Origin: Lolium rigidum
Lineage: Eukaryota; Streptophyta; Magnoliopsida; Poales; Poaceae
Assembly: GCF_022539505.1 (NCBI RefSeq)
Contig: NC_061513.1
Location: 354,373,696 to 354,437,695, forward strand
Direction: 5' to 3'
DNA length: 64,000 nt
Shown: positions 12,250 through 23,362 of the stretch, in pieces
Layout of the letters: every line of letters starts with the position of its first letter
How positions within the stretch are numbered: the stretch's first letter is position 1
Translations under genes and position numbers: made by a program
The notes under the pieces: model-generated
Database searches by the model: none
Seen by the model: only the letters and a program-made list of their open reading frames with translations
Told to the model about the DNA's origin: nothing

Positions 12250-12860
12250 GTTTCAACTACAGACGTCGTTGGTTGGTTCGTTCAGCTTTTAGTGGCCTTG
12301 GGGGTCTAACGCGTGCGGGTCATGGTCCCTCGCGTGCGGGAAGGTTCCTGCTCTTTGTTTAGATGTTTTAGTGTTTTTTTCTAGATAATGAGACAACGGT
12401 ACATATTTGATAGAAAAAGATTTTTTTCGTCATATACTCACTTTGGTTGTGCGTCTAGCATCGGTGTAGGACGCGTAAAATTGTGTGCCTCGTCGATCTT
12501 GTGTCATCTAGTTGGTTTTCATTTTTCCTTGGGATGGCCTCATGTCTGGCTCTTTCGATATGCGAGTCTCATCTTTGACAATGATTGCTGCTTCAGTGTG
12601 TTGGCTTCTCAGGGCATTAGTATGATGATTTCTTGCTTATCTACTACGTAGTACAACAAAGTATACGATGACAAGATTTGCGTGGCTCCGGGGATGGAGA
12701 AGGGACAAGAATGGCGACGCACCTTCGGCTCACGCCAGTGTGTAGCCGTCGCTATTTGTATTTCTTATTGTTTTTGTTCTTTGTAGTACTGCTATGAAGT
12801 TGGTTTCAATTTCCATTATCAATTAATTTATGGGTATAATTTTTTGAAAGAAAAAAACGA
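12250..12860 (+). mobile_element. non-LTR retroposon fragment
   Basis: The plus strand shows the body motif CGACGCACCTTCGGCTCACG, then TATTTCTTATTGTTTTTG, a GTAGTACTGCTATGAAG stretch and a TTTTTTGAAAGAAAAAAA tail. The body and tail resemble the minus-strand copies at 2600-3211 and 9045-9600. No coding domain remains. Confidence 0.4.
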
Positions 12861-13445
12861 TGACGACACTTCTGTGCATGCCGTGGCTCGATCTTTCCCT
12901 AGCCGGTAGCTGCTCTGACCATCTAGCTATAGCTAGTGAGTGGCGAGTGAGATGGATCGATCTACGCATGCGGCGCACGAATAGTTGATAGTTCCTCACT
13001 TCCTCCTTTTCTACTCCCTTGTGCACGCCATCTTTTTGGGTGCTTTTACAGTTGTGGCTAGGTAGGCTATACTCCCTATTGGATCGTGGTCTCGTGGATC
13101 ATCGGCTCCCGTTGGCCTAGGAGGAAATATCGGCCGGATCGGCACTCGGAGCGCACGCACGACACAGGCTCCACCGCGCGCGCGCACGACGGCACTTGTC
13201 GTTCCCATTCCATTTGGCTTCGCACGCGCGAGCGCTCGGGTCTACTTCGCTATCAAACTGGACTCTCTTGTGGCCACGCTTCACTCATGCGTGTGTAGCG
13301 GATGCTAGCTCGATCGCCCTCCGTTGATCCCGCGTGCTGATGCCAACACTAGCTCCATGGCATCAACTGCAATCTCCAATTCTTTGGCCGGTTCCAACTA
13401 GAACTAGTAATCGATGACACACGTACGCCATTCTTTTTTCGAAAC
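12861..13445. other. intergenic, nothing recognised
   Basis: CG-containing sequence with several short overlapping ORFs on both strands and no domain. It includes a short (CG) run near 13,178. Confidence 0.3.
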
Positions 13446-13769
13446 GGGTAAGACCATCTACAATCACGTCCTCCAAAACGTGTCTAGATCGAGCGGTAAT
13501 GCCAGACGTACGGACGTTTTGCTTACGGAAAGAGTTATAGGCTGACATGTACAATACCGCACTAGTAGAAAAAGAGGCTTCCGTCCACCTCCATTAGTCC
13601 CAGAAATATTTGAACCGCGACTAAAGGGAGCTTTAGTCGCGGTTCGGGAGGCGACCAGCGACTAATGCTCCATCCGAGACGAAAGGGTACCCCTTTAGTC
13701 GCGGTTGGTAACGTTGGTGTCCCCAACCGCGACTAAGGGTTTTCCCGAGTTTTTTTACTCCCACGCACC

Positions 13770-13770
<1 letters not shown>

Positions 13771-13802
<32 letters not shown>
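13771..13802. repeat. (CA)n microsatellite
   Basis: About fifteen CA units followed by a C run (13,803-13,808), inside the CACTA element. Likely length-polymorphic. Confidence 0.9.
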
Positions 13803-13805
<3 letters not shown>

Positions 13806-14212
13806 CCCCGTGGATCGCCTTTTTTTGGTTTGTAAAATACAAAAGAAAATGATAGAAAATTCAAAAAAAAATTGTTTTCAGATTCTTGTATGTTATGCAA
13901 CCTAATATTCAAAGAAATTAAGAAATTCGAATTTTCACTTTTTTTGCAAAAAAAAATTAAAAATGGTAAAACCGCAATAACTTTTGCATACGACGTCGGA
14001 AAAAAACGTATAATATATCAAAAAAATCCTGGGAAAAAGTTACATCCGAATTCACCCGGGTTTACCCGGTTAGCCAATTTTTAGATTCTCAAAATTCCAA
14101 ATGAATACGAAAGGAGGAAGATTTTAGTTTTTGCTATAAATTACGGATTTTATATTTTTTAAATTTTTTTTAAAAATAAAATTAATAATTGCATCCAGCA
14201 TAAAGATTACTA

Positions 14213-14625
14213 CTCCCTCCGTTTCTTTCTATAATGCCTATTGTTTTTTCGCAATTGTTTCAGAATAAAAGAGGAAAGCTGTGTTTTTTTTTGCAAATAA
14301 CCCCTTCCACCGATTTGTTTCTGTCCAGAAAATCTGGAACGAATCTGTTCACGTTGAGAAAATCTGGTATGCAATCACGTAGAGAAAATCTGGACGTGAG
14401 ATTAGGAAGGAGTAGATCACGCACGCGTCTGTTAAGGAAATAGCAAATAAGGATCACGTGAGATTAGGAAGGAGTAGGCCGCGTAGGGAGCAGATCACGT
14501 CTCCGATCTGTTTCCAGTTTCCTTTTTTTCTCTCAAATAGCGCTGGGGGTTTTGTGTCAATAAATTTGCTTGCGCTAATTTCCGTGCCAAAAAACAATAG
14601 GCACTATAGAAAGGAACGGAGGGAG
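14213..14625. mobile_element. Stowaway MITE nested in the CACTA element
   Basis: It starts CTCCCTCCGTTTCTTTCTAT and ends with the inverted ATAGAAAGGAACGGAGGGAG, flanked by TA on both sides (14,211-14,212; 14,626-14,627). At 413 bp it is long for the group. It holds an internal direct duplication: GTGAGATTAGGAAGGAGTAG occurs near 14,395 and again near 14,458. Confidence 0.85.
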
Positions 14626-14872
14626 TATTACTCTTACCCAATTTTTAGATTTTCAAATTTTTAGGTTTTAGGTTTGGCAAAAAAAATATTAAAAAAATTA
14701 AAAATAATAAAAATTAAAAAGTTAATGTTTATTTATTTATTCACGATTATTATTACATCATTATTTTTGTTTATGAAAAAAATTATATGAAATTCAAACA
14801 ATAAAAAATGTGACATCGACCAACATGTTAATAGGATTGATATGATACTAGTATCACATACATGCGCGCGTA

Positions 14873-14975
14873 GCACTTGGATGCGGGACGGAATGGAACT
14901 CGAAAGTTAAGCGTGCTAGAGGTGGAGTAGTGGGAGGATGGGTGACCGAGCAGGAAGTTTGACCACGAGTAAGTA
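14873..14975 (+). pseudogene. 5S rRNA-like segment inside the CACTA element
   Basis: The plus strand matches the 3' two thirds of plant 5S rRNA: AAGTTAAGCGTGCT (A-box region), GGAGTAGT (intermediate element) and GGATGGGTGACC (C-box region), in the right order and near-normal spacing, followed by a GGAAGT motif. The 5' part is diverged. All three internal control regions that bind TFIIIA and recruit RNA polymerase III in plants are recognisable, so residual transcription is conceivable. It has neither 5S spacer nor tandem arrangement, so it is not part of an rDNA array. Confidence 0.65.
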
Positions 14976-15639
14976 ATTTGACTAGAGATAAGTGTAGTTA
15001 GAGATAGAGACTAAGCTTTGCAAATAACTGAAATAATAGAAATTCTGAAAAAAAAAATAGAAAAAAAACGGAGTGAAAAACAATTAGAAACCCAAATGAA
15101 TTAAAAAAAATTAACGAAATAGCCTTTAGTCCCGGTTGTGGACACAAACCGGGACTAAAGGTCCTAGGCGCACGCTAGCCGCCCACGTGGACGGACCTTT
15201 AGTCACGGTTCGTAAGCAACCGCGACTAAAGGGGGGCTTTAGTCGCGACCCTTTAGTCCTGGTTGCACAACCGGGACTAAAGCCCGTTGTGAACCGGGAC
15301 TAAAGGCCCTTTTCCTAATAGTGCCGGTTGGTTCAGATTTGATTAGTTCCTTAAAAATCAGAAACGACCTCCCTGTATGATGCGTCATCGTGAGTCCGTA
15401 AATGTTTTCCGTAAGCAAAACGTCCGTATGTGTAGCATTACTCCTAGATCGAGCGTCTGGAAGATGCCACCGCGTGGTGCCGCTTTTGTGGCGCTTTCTG
15501 CCGCTCCCCAAACGAGGATCCAAAACATTTTATTAATAAAAAATATAAAAAATATAAAAAATTCATTTAAATTTGATTATATTTTACAAGTTCGAATGAA
15601 AACGGCTACGTGATTTCCCCTAGTATACTTGCCGTCTCT

Positions 15640-16142
15640 TGGAGCGCTTGACGGCCCCGCCCCCTCGTTGCCTACCTCTTTCACTTCTTCGCCGTCGGCC
15701 GCCGCTCCCTCCGTTGCGCGGTCGCCAAAGTGTGGTGAGCCGCCACGTCCTACAGGAGCCGCTGCTGCAGCGCCTCGTTGGCGTTATCGTCGGCCTTCTT
15801 CAGCGACTTGAAGGACGAGAGGATGGTCCTCTGCTACGCCGTCTTCTCCTCCGGGCCAAGCCTACTCCAATCATCGTCTCGTCGTTGCTCCTCCGCGTCC
15901 TTCAAGTCGACGTTGCTGCTGCTTCGCGTCAAAGGCCGCGTGAGCCGCCTCCCCCCGCAGCACGTCGGCCATGAACTACTCGTTCATCACCACGAGCTCT
16001 GGGTCCTCCTCCATGTCGTCGTCCTCATCGTCATAGTCGAACTCAAACATGGGAAGTGTAGGCGGAGGTGCAGGCGGTGGCGGAGGACCCTGGTCGCTGC
16101 TGATGCGGCTCATCATAGATTACGTGGTGCGTAGGCGGCGAG
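15640..16142 (-). pseudogene. decayed gene carried by the TIR element
   Basis: On the minus strand, downstream of a TATA box, ATGs at 16,142 and 16,115 precede a GC-rich frame. That frame encodes a proline-rich start, an acidic FEFDYDDEDDDMEEDPEL stretch and then MADVLRGEAAHAAFDAKQQ. After a frameshift the reading resumes with GPEEKTA, TILSSFKSLKKADDNANEAL and an arginine-rich end. In-frame TAG codons interrupt it at least three times. The helical, charged composition resembles accessory proteins encoded near transposon-derived genes in grasses, but I do not recognise a specific family. The plus-strand ORFs across this segment are shadows. The gene is broken. Confidence 0.45.
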
Positions 16143-16200
16143 GCATGGTGTTGTGGTGACAGAGGGATAGATTTGCCGGCAGCTGTAGTAGCGATGGTGG

Positions 16201-16210
16201 CCTTTTATAG
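16201..16210 (-). promoter_or_regulatory. TATA box of the carried minus-strand gene
   Basis: The minus strand reads CTATAAAAGG about 60 bp upstream of the first ATG of the decayed gene, in a GC-rich setting. This suggests the gene was captured, or evolved, with its own core promoter. Confidence 0.5.
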
Positions 16211-16612
16211 CCGATGGCGGCGTGGGAAGAGGTGGGGAGAAAGCATGCGAAGTTATGGAGAAGGCGCGCGAACAAATGCAGGAATGCGAACGGCGGTGAC
16301 GCGTGGAGGTGGCGCACCGCCGAAGGGACGTCTCGCCTGCACCACTCTAGAAACCGTCGTCGCCATTAAGGAAAAGCTACAGCGCTGCATGCCTCTGCGT
16401 CGCTGACGAATCAGGCCCACCACTCACGACGCGGGTTTTCATTCTGTCCGGCACCCCCGAAGCGTTCCTTCTGTAGCAGGGATGGGCTTGGGATGTCGGA
16501 CATCGTATTGGGCCACGCCAGACTGAAAAGGGCTTTAGGGGACGGCCAAACATCCGGCACACCCCAAATCCCTTCGGAAGACGGTTTAGGGGATGCGACT
16601 GAGATGCTCTAA

Positions 16613-16889
16613 ACCTCTGCCTCATCGATGCAGATAGTGATGCGATGAGCGGTCCATGCATGGACGTGGTGGCAACGGAGAAACGTATGGGGCATGTCCT
16701 CACATGGATTTTCTGTGTTTTAGGTTTTGGGGAGCTGGATTTTTTTTCGATAAAAGAAACATATTAATATCGTGAAGAGACCAATTGCACCTAGCATGTG
16801 AAACAACGCAATGAACTATTGGCAATATTAGTGTGCAATATAAAGAAAGAAAGAAGAATTATAGAAAAGAAAAGTTTAGCTAGAGTGAC
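16613..16889. other. spacer with a short retroposon-like tail
   Basis: At 16,740-16,775 the minus strand reads TTAATATGTTTCTTTTATCG followed by an A run, like a retroposon 3' tail. Otherwise featureless. Confidence 0.3.
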
Positions 16890-17248
16890 TGATACATCTC
16901 AAATGTATCTACTTTTTCAAGCACTTCACTCAATGATTTGCTCCGGAATCTCACCATACTTGGATGAAAACTGCTGAATCTGATGTTTTTTTTATAGCAA
17001 AGTCTCATTTTTTCAAGTTTTCGCAGGAGATTAAATGGGGAAAATAAAAGGGAATTTTTTCATGAAAAGGAAGGACCTGGAGCATGAATATTCCAGCTCC
17101 AAATGTGTATGTGTTGTTAGATGGCTTGCTCTTAGAAGTCAACATTATGAGAAGTTTAGAAAAAGTTGAAGTGCGTGAAGAAGTATTTGATGGTAGATAT
17201 GAAAATTTTAACTTATGTAGTAGAGAAAAGAAAATATAATAAGTTAAA

Positions 17249-17887
17249 ATGCTAAGTGAAGTAAGAGATACCCTACTTGATCTTGATAACTGTAGCTTGC
17301 ATAAACGCATTACTATTCTTGAAAAAAATTCTAAAGACCCAACTATTAATGTTCATCAAGCGGAATTTGGCTCATACATAGAAAATTATGTAATCAAAGA
17401 AAACATAGAAACATACAATACTGAGGCTATGATACCACCTAAACTTGGGGATGTTTGGATCTCCGAAATATTGATCACTATAGACAAAGAGACTTATCAT
17501 GCTATTTTAGATCTTGGATCTAGTGTCTTTGTGCTATCTAAAGAGCCATATGATCTACTAGAACTTAAAAATATGCAGAAATGCTCAATAGATATTTTAC
17601 TTGCTGATGATTAAACCAAACAAGATTTAGGAATAGTAAACGATGTTATGGTTGAACTACATATGACTTATGTGCCTGTTGATTTTATTGTCATGGACAT
17701 GGGGAGTAATACCTCTAGTGCTATAATTCTTAAGAGACCCTTTTTGAGAACTAGATGTGCAATCATTGACTCGAAGGAAGGGAATGTGAACTTTCAATTC
17801 CTAGACAAGAAGTGTATGGAACACTTTCCAAGGAAGAAGGAGGTAGCACCAAGATTCAAGCTACCACATACCTTCCATACCACTTGA
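17249..17887 (+). pseudogene. Athila-type gag-protease fragment (retropepsin)
   Basis: The single frame carries a retropepsin-like aspartic protease, which would cleave the Gag polyprotein in the virus-like particle. The active-site motif is ILDLGSSVFVLS (about codons 88-99), followed by the flap region and IILKRPFLRTRCAIID, which matches the ILGRPFLRT strand of the copy at 40,115. The residue after the catalytic Asp is Leu in both copies, as in other plant Athila-group proteases. A TAA at 17,612 interrupts the frame, and the reading continues in phase after it. The nucleocapsid part of gag is missing upstream. It ends before the Helitron insertion. Confidence 0.75.
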
Positions 17888-18408
17888 AACTGGTAAGTAA
17901 GCCTAACTATATGGATTTAAAGAAATCGCTTTACGGGAGGCAATCTGAGATGTTTTATTTTTTGTTTTTTTCTTTGGAATTCCTGTTTTCGCAAGAAAGT
18001 TTATTTTTTTGTTCTCTCTCTGGTTTTTCAAATAAAGTATCAAGTTTTACCCATTTGGATGTTTTAAGTCATGAAACAAAATGGGAGTTGCTGATTTCTG
18101 CGTGCTACTTTTTAGTGCACGATTTTTATGATTTTTTGGCAATTCCTTAAATCTTGAAAATTCACTGAAGTTGAAATTTTCCATCCTCTATATGAACAAA
18201 AATTGGAAAAAATTCCGTACATGTTTAAGTGGTCAAAAAAATTCCGTTTTGCTGCTGTTAAATTTTTTGACAGATTCTGTCCCCTAATGTTTGAACCATT
18301 ATTTTGGATTTCAAAATGTTTTTTCTTGAATCTTTTGATTTGCTAGGAATCTATAGGAAATTATGTGCTCTATTTTTTATAAAGGAATAATTTTGTCTTT
18401 GAAGAAAA

Positions 18409-20204
18409 CTAGAACAATAACCCCGCGCGTTGCAGCGGATACATCTTTAAGAAATCTAATAAAACACATAAAACTTTGTTTATAGAGTATGCAATAATTA
18501 GTTGGCTATAGGAGTTGGGACACTAAATTTAATAGCCATTAAATGGATAGGTATTTGAAAATTTAAAGATCATTATATTTCAGAGGTGTACGTGATTGAT
18601 TTAGATAAGGTAAAGAACCAAATGATATTGATGGCTTGCATGAAAAATGCATGCACATTGCCGCATGTTTTTGAAAACATCATATGTGGTTACATATAAC
18701 AGCACATAATTAAAATTGATTTTAATTCGCAAAGAGTTCTTTTCATTGTCAAACTATTTCGGTGTTCAAGTTGCACATGACTTAACTATGTAATGATATA
18801 ACAGGAGGGTGCGATATTATCAATCGAGCGGAAAACAAAAGATGACATTTCTAATTTAATGGTTAAAAATAGATAATATAAATATCTGGCATGTAGAGAT
18901 AGATAATAAATAAGAACTATTGTTGCGGTCAGAAACCCACCGGCGAGCAGCGACGGGCAACACGGTAGAGCCGGGAGGCTCCCAGGGCTGCGGCTAGCCC
19001 TGGTCCCTCCGAGCGACGGCCCGCAAAGACTCCGGCACGCACGTCCGATGCTGGTGCAAGGGCGTGCCACCCGACCTATACCTGGTCGTGAAGGTGTTGG
19101 ATGTGCCTCGCTTAGTTTCCTGCATGGCATACACGTAAATATTAAATACGAGCCTCGATCGGCTCTCGGTTGTCCCGTGAATCGGCTCAAGGAGCCGATC
19201 CACCCATGATCCGTACGAGGTGTACGATCGTATGGTGGTCCCGCTTGATCAAAATAAAGCTAAAACGACCTACTACGATTTAGGGTTTTCACCGCATAAT
19301 CGGAACATCCTACTCGTGATTGAGCCTCGGCGGCCACACACGGTGATCGTAAACCGACCCTAGACAAGGCCTAAAAACCAACACGAAGTTGATCCCCGAA
19401 CGTCCTATCTAGGGCTAGCAAACTACACCCTACGCGCCACCGGATCCTTCAACCCGTTTGTAAGGCCTAACTATGCAGATATTAAACTAATCCTTGAAGA
19501 ACAAGGAGCAATCATAACGGATCGGATCTACTAAATAATGATCAAGTGGGTGCCGCCCTTACACCCAAGATAGGTGTAAGGGCGGCTAGATGTCTAAGGG
19601 TTGCACGACGACAACATATGATACGATGAACAATGCTAACCCTAAAACATCTATGATAACTACGTTGCTCGCCATCAACAAGGCTTCAACGACGAGCAAC
19701 GCATGAACAGCGAATAAACGTGTATCGCCTAGATCGCAAGATGCGATCTAGGCAGCATGATGCTTACCCGGAAGAAACCCTCGAGACAAGGGAGTTGGCG
19801 ATGCGCCTAGATTGGTTTGTGGTGAACGTGATTGTTGTTTATTTCATAAACCCTAGATACATATTTATAGTCCGTAGACTTTCTAACGTGGGAATAATCC
19901 CAACCGTGCACGAGCCAAACTCTATCTAACCGACACGTATCCTACTATGTTACAGATACACGGGCAAACTAGCCCAAACTTTGTATACAAGGCCGATTCA
20001 TGTATTTCTTCTATGTATATTCTTCAAGCCCATCTGTAATCGCGGCCCACCTCTGATCCGGCCAAATTCTGGTGATAACAACTATTAGTGCGGTGAGGTG
20101 GACAAATGATTGGCTAAGGGAATAGGTGATGTGGATAGCTTGCATGTTGAGATAGACAAATATTAATTGCACTTAGTGGGGGTTTGTTTTATAAGAAGTA
20201 TAGA
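18409..20204 (-). mobile_element. non-autonomous Helitron, minus strand, interrupted by a solo LTR
   Basis: On the minus strand it begins TCTATACTTCTTATAAAACA (5' TC, at 20,204) and ends GTTATTGTTCTAG (CTAG at 18,412-18,409). A GC-rich terminal block, CCGCTGCAACGCGCGG, lies 11 bp before the end. The flanking host bases are A on the 5' side and T on the 3' side, the Helitron target. The ends resemble those of grass Helitrons from memory. There is no Rep/helicase coding sequence. Without the solo LTR and one copy of its target duplication the element is 631 bp. It is inserted in the internal region of the old Athila-type element. Confidence 0.75.
18921..20080. mobile_element. solo LTR nested in the Helitron
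   Basis: The unit starts TGTTGCGGTCAGAAACCCAC and ends TTCTGGTGATAACA, so it has TG...CA ends. The 5-bp target duplication ACTAT lies on both sides (18,916-18,920; 20,081-20,085). It is 1160 bp with no ORF, primer-binding site or polypurine tract. This is the expected product of LTR-LTR recombination that removed the internal domain. Family not recognised; orientation undetermined. Confidence 0.85.
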
Positions 20205-20465
20205 TGGTAGCAAGCATGATATTTTTGTACCATTAATGTCACCCCATTGAAAAGAAATGGGAAAAAAATTGTGTTGAAATTATTTCACAGGAAATAGAGG
20301 AACAACACACCAAGAGCTATCCAAGAATAGTGAAGATCGTAAGCTTAGGGTTTCCCAAGGCATCCCACTGGATCCATATTGATCTCTAGGTTTGCACACC
20401 CCTAAACTTTGGTTTTTAAGCAACATAGAGTTATCCCAAAAACTTGGAGCGTCCTTTATTGGTAT

Positions 20466-21762
20466 CACTACTAGGAAAAGGCCTAGCCGTAAGATTGCCA
20501 TTAGTGGCGCACCACTAAAGAGGTGCGCCACTGCTATATAGCAGTGGCGCACCAAAAAGTGGTGCTCCACTGATGTAAAAATAGCAGTGGCGCACTCCTA
20601 TTTTGGTGCGCCACCACTAAGAATTTGCTAGAGCCACCCCCTCCTCAAACTTACCAGTGGCGCACCTCTTCTAGGTGCTCCACTGCTATCTCACATAGCA
20701 GTAGCGCACTGCAATATTGGTGCGCCATTGTTATCTGTGGGCGCTGGTTAGCTATGGCGCACAACAACTGATGCGCCACTGTGCACTGTCGGGCCACCCA
20801 CGCACCACCACACACAAGTCTGCCACCCACGACCCCGCCACACATGCCCATCAGATTGACCCCATCACATGCCCCACCCACCGCATTTCCCACTCTATCT
20901 CCTTTGCCTTATCTTCCATCACCAACCCACCGACTGCACGTCTGCACATGACCACCGACGGAGGGGCGTCGGCAAGCCTCGTCGGCGGAGGAGGCGAGGC
21001 GCAGTACCGCGGCCTACGATGGAGCAGACAGACACTCCCCGGCGCCTAGAGGTCCTGCTTGGAGGCGGGGTGCGCGACCCCGATGGCCTCCCGCGGCGCC
21101 TGGAGGTCCTGCTTGGATGCACCCGACGGTCCTGCTTGGAGGCGCGCGACGCATCTCCTCCGAAGCAGCGGCGGCAGCTTCAGCAGCACGTCAAGCGTAC
21201 GGAGGCGCCGGCGGCGACCAGCCCCACTGTGTCGACGGCGAGGTCGAGGAGCACCGTGAGCGCCGAATCCCAGGGCGCCGTGTTTCTGCCTATCAGCGCC
21301 GCCGTCCCCGGTCTAGCACCGGCGCGGCCGTCAGCGGTCAATCGCGGTGGAGAGGTCAAGGGCAAGCCGGCGGGCCTCCTCCGCCCTGGATCCCGAGTCG
21401 CCGTCGATGGGCGCGGTCTGGCCCGAAACTAGATCTGACATTTTGTAAATAAGCCCCTGTAAAAATTCTGTTGTGATCTAGATCTGAATCTGACGTTTTT
21501 GCTCACAGACCCCTATAATATTTGAAATCAACCCGAGGTACATGGCCGTGGTGGCCAGCTTTTTTTTAATGCAAACAAACCTTAGTAGTGGCGCATGTTG
21601 ATGATGAAGAAGTGCGCCATTATTGTAGTGACAATACCAATGGCGCATGAAGTGGTGCGCCACTACTAATACTTAGTAGTGGTGTGATAGTAGTGGCGCA
21701 CTAGTGATGCGCCACTGATGGCAAAAAGTGGTGCGCCACTAATAAGCCTTTTTCTAGTAGTG
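20466..21762. mobile_element. non-autonomous CACTA element with GC-rich core
   Basis: It starts CACTACTAGGAAAAGGCC and ends GCCTTTTTCTAGTAGTG, with the 3-bp target duplication TAT on both sides (20,463-20,465; 21,763-21,765). The sub-terminal regions contain many copies of AGTGGCGCAC and its complement. The core, about 20,860-21,440, is markedly GC-rich, opens long overlapping frames on both strands and ends near a CTAGATCTGACATTTTGTAA. It could be a captured exon fragment, but no domain is recognisable. No transposase. Confidence 0.9.
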
Positions 21763-22539
21763 TATTATTTCTAGTTTTACTTTGAAATAAATGAGACCGG
21801 CATAATAAATACTTTGCATACTTATGAAAGAGCTACTGAAATGAACCATTCTTGAATACCGCATTAAAAATAAGTTGCATGCTATGGAAAGAAAAATGGG
21901 ATGAAAACGAAAGCTGAAAGTCAAGTTATGCATGGTATTACTAGCTTCAAATGCTTTATTGAGTGATAATTTGCTAGTGCCTCATTTAGTGATACTTCTT
22001 ACTAGTATACATGGGTGTTTAATATTCACTATCATTGTTTGATGATACTATGACACTATTGCATACTCTTAGATCTGTTGCTAGCAAAATGAGTTCTCAC
22101 ACATGCTAAAGACTTGTATCCAAAAATAACTCAAACCAAACACCCACCATATCTACCTATATAGCACTTGCTATTCCAAGTATAGTATGTGTGTTATGCC
22201 TCCAATTATTTCAAAATATCCTTTTTGGGTAGTTTTAAGCTCATGAAAAAGTAAGGTATGGACGTAAAAATATCACTATGTCAAGTTATGTGTTTGACAG
22301 ATTATGAGTAAGTTGTGCGATCGGAACCATGCTTAGATGGAGAAAACTTCTGATATTGCACTTATTTTGAGTGTTTTATAATGTTTAAACTTTTGGTTAG
22401 TGGATGGCCACCTCGGGCGAAATAAAGGGGGTTATCATGCAAAAGTCTGGAGTATGCTTATGTGTTAGAGAAGAGCACTAGGCCGCTAACCAAAGCCATA
22501 CCTAATCATGGTGAAAGTTTTTAGCATGGGCATCCTCAA

Positions 22540-22642
22540 TAGGAATAGAGATAAAAAAGAGAGGGAAAAGAAAAATAAAGAAGAGAGAGAGTGAAAAGAA
22601 AAAAAGAGGAAAAAAGAAAGAGACAAAAAAGAAAGAGAGAGG
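22540..22642 (+). repeat. purine tract of about 100 bp
   Basis: Almost pure A/G on the plus strand, inside the Athila-type internal region, far from the 3' LTR (which starts at 23,363). It is longer than a normal polypurine primer. Confidence 0.7.
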
Positions 22643-23362
22643 TTTGTAGTAGAGGATGCCCATTTGTCCGTTAACCTGTCTTCCCCGGTACATAGGGCCT
22701 TTACAGTTGAGGTTGTAAAATCTCCTTTGGTTCTTTGTACAGGAGGCATGGATGTACCCCTTTGCGATACTTGGTTTAAAACAATATGCATATTGAGAAG
22801 GTTATGGTAATCTAAAGTTGAGTAGTACGAGGTGTGGTTGTCAGTGCTACAGGACATGAGGCATCTTACTCATAAGAGGTCAAACACATGAACCATGAGT
22901 GTCTCTAAAATAAAGTAAGAAAGAGATGCATGGAACTCCATCCTTATTATTACCGTTACTTTATTATCTCATTCATCTTTTATATTTGTTGGAGGATTAA
23001 CACATGTATTCCCTAATTACTTTCTGTTATTTAAGAGTCAAAAGTATCCAAAGGAAAGAAAAGGGCCTTCCTCACGGACGCGCTCGAGGTACCCGCCTCC
23101 GGTGCGGACTCCATGGTTGTTGTCATTGCAATCGCCGCTCTTCTTGCGCGTGGCAGTTATCAACGCCCTCGCCAGATTGTGGATGTTTCCTACCGCCAGC
23201 TTCTCAATCTGTACAGCCACACAGAATTCTTGCGGTCATTTGTGGCAGATGGCGAGGGGCTTGCGCGACAAAGGTGTAAGTAGTGGAACGGAGGCCATGG
23301 AGGGCAACGCCTAATGCGTGAGTGATGCATGTAAAATGCATACATGAACTCTTTTAGTTTAT

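Larger units (their letters stand above)
13560..15323. mobile_element. non-autonomous CACTA element
   Basis: The element starts CACTAGTAGAAAAAGAGGC and ends CCTTTTCCTAATAGTG (reverse complement CACTATTAGGAAAAGG). It is flanked by the 3-bp target duplication CCG (13,557-13,559 and 15,324-15,326). Both sub-terminal regions carry many copies of CTTTAGTCGCGGTT or CTTTAGTCCCGGTT in both orientations, the usual transposase-binding arrangement of this superfamily. There is no transposase, so it depended on an autonomous partner. It carries a (CA) run, a Stowaway MITE (14,213-14,625) and a 5S-rRNA-like segment (14,873-14,975). Confidence 0.9.
13450..16612. mobile_element. TIR element carrying a decayed minus-strand gene, split by a CACTA insertion
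   Basis: The left end reads TAAGACCATCTACAATCACG, with TCCTCCAAAACG inside. The reverse complement of the right end reads TAGAGCATCTCAGTCGCATC, with CCCTAAACCG inside. A second inverted pair flanks the CACTA element closely: TACGGACGTTTTGCTTACGG ends at 13,529 and its exact complement lies at about 15,410-15,429. Between the right inner arm and the right end lies a GC-rich decayed gene with a TATA box. Removing the CACTA element leaves a unit of about 1.4 kb. The target duplication is unclear and the superfamily unassigned. Confidence 0.4.

Noticed and set aside
15639..16134. Plus ORFs of 111-118 aa
   Set aside because: Shadows of the decayed minus-strand gene, which has a TATA box and the better amino-acid composition.
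22486..22857. Minus ORF of 123 aa rich in Phe, Leu and Ser
   Set aside because: Complement of a purine tract; low complexity.
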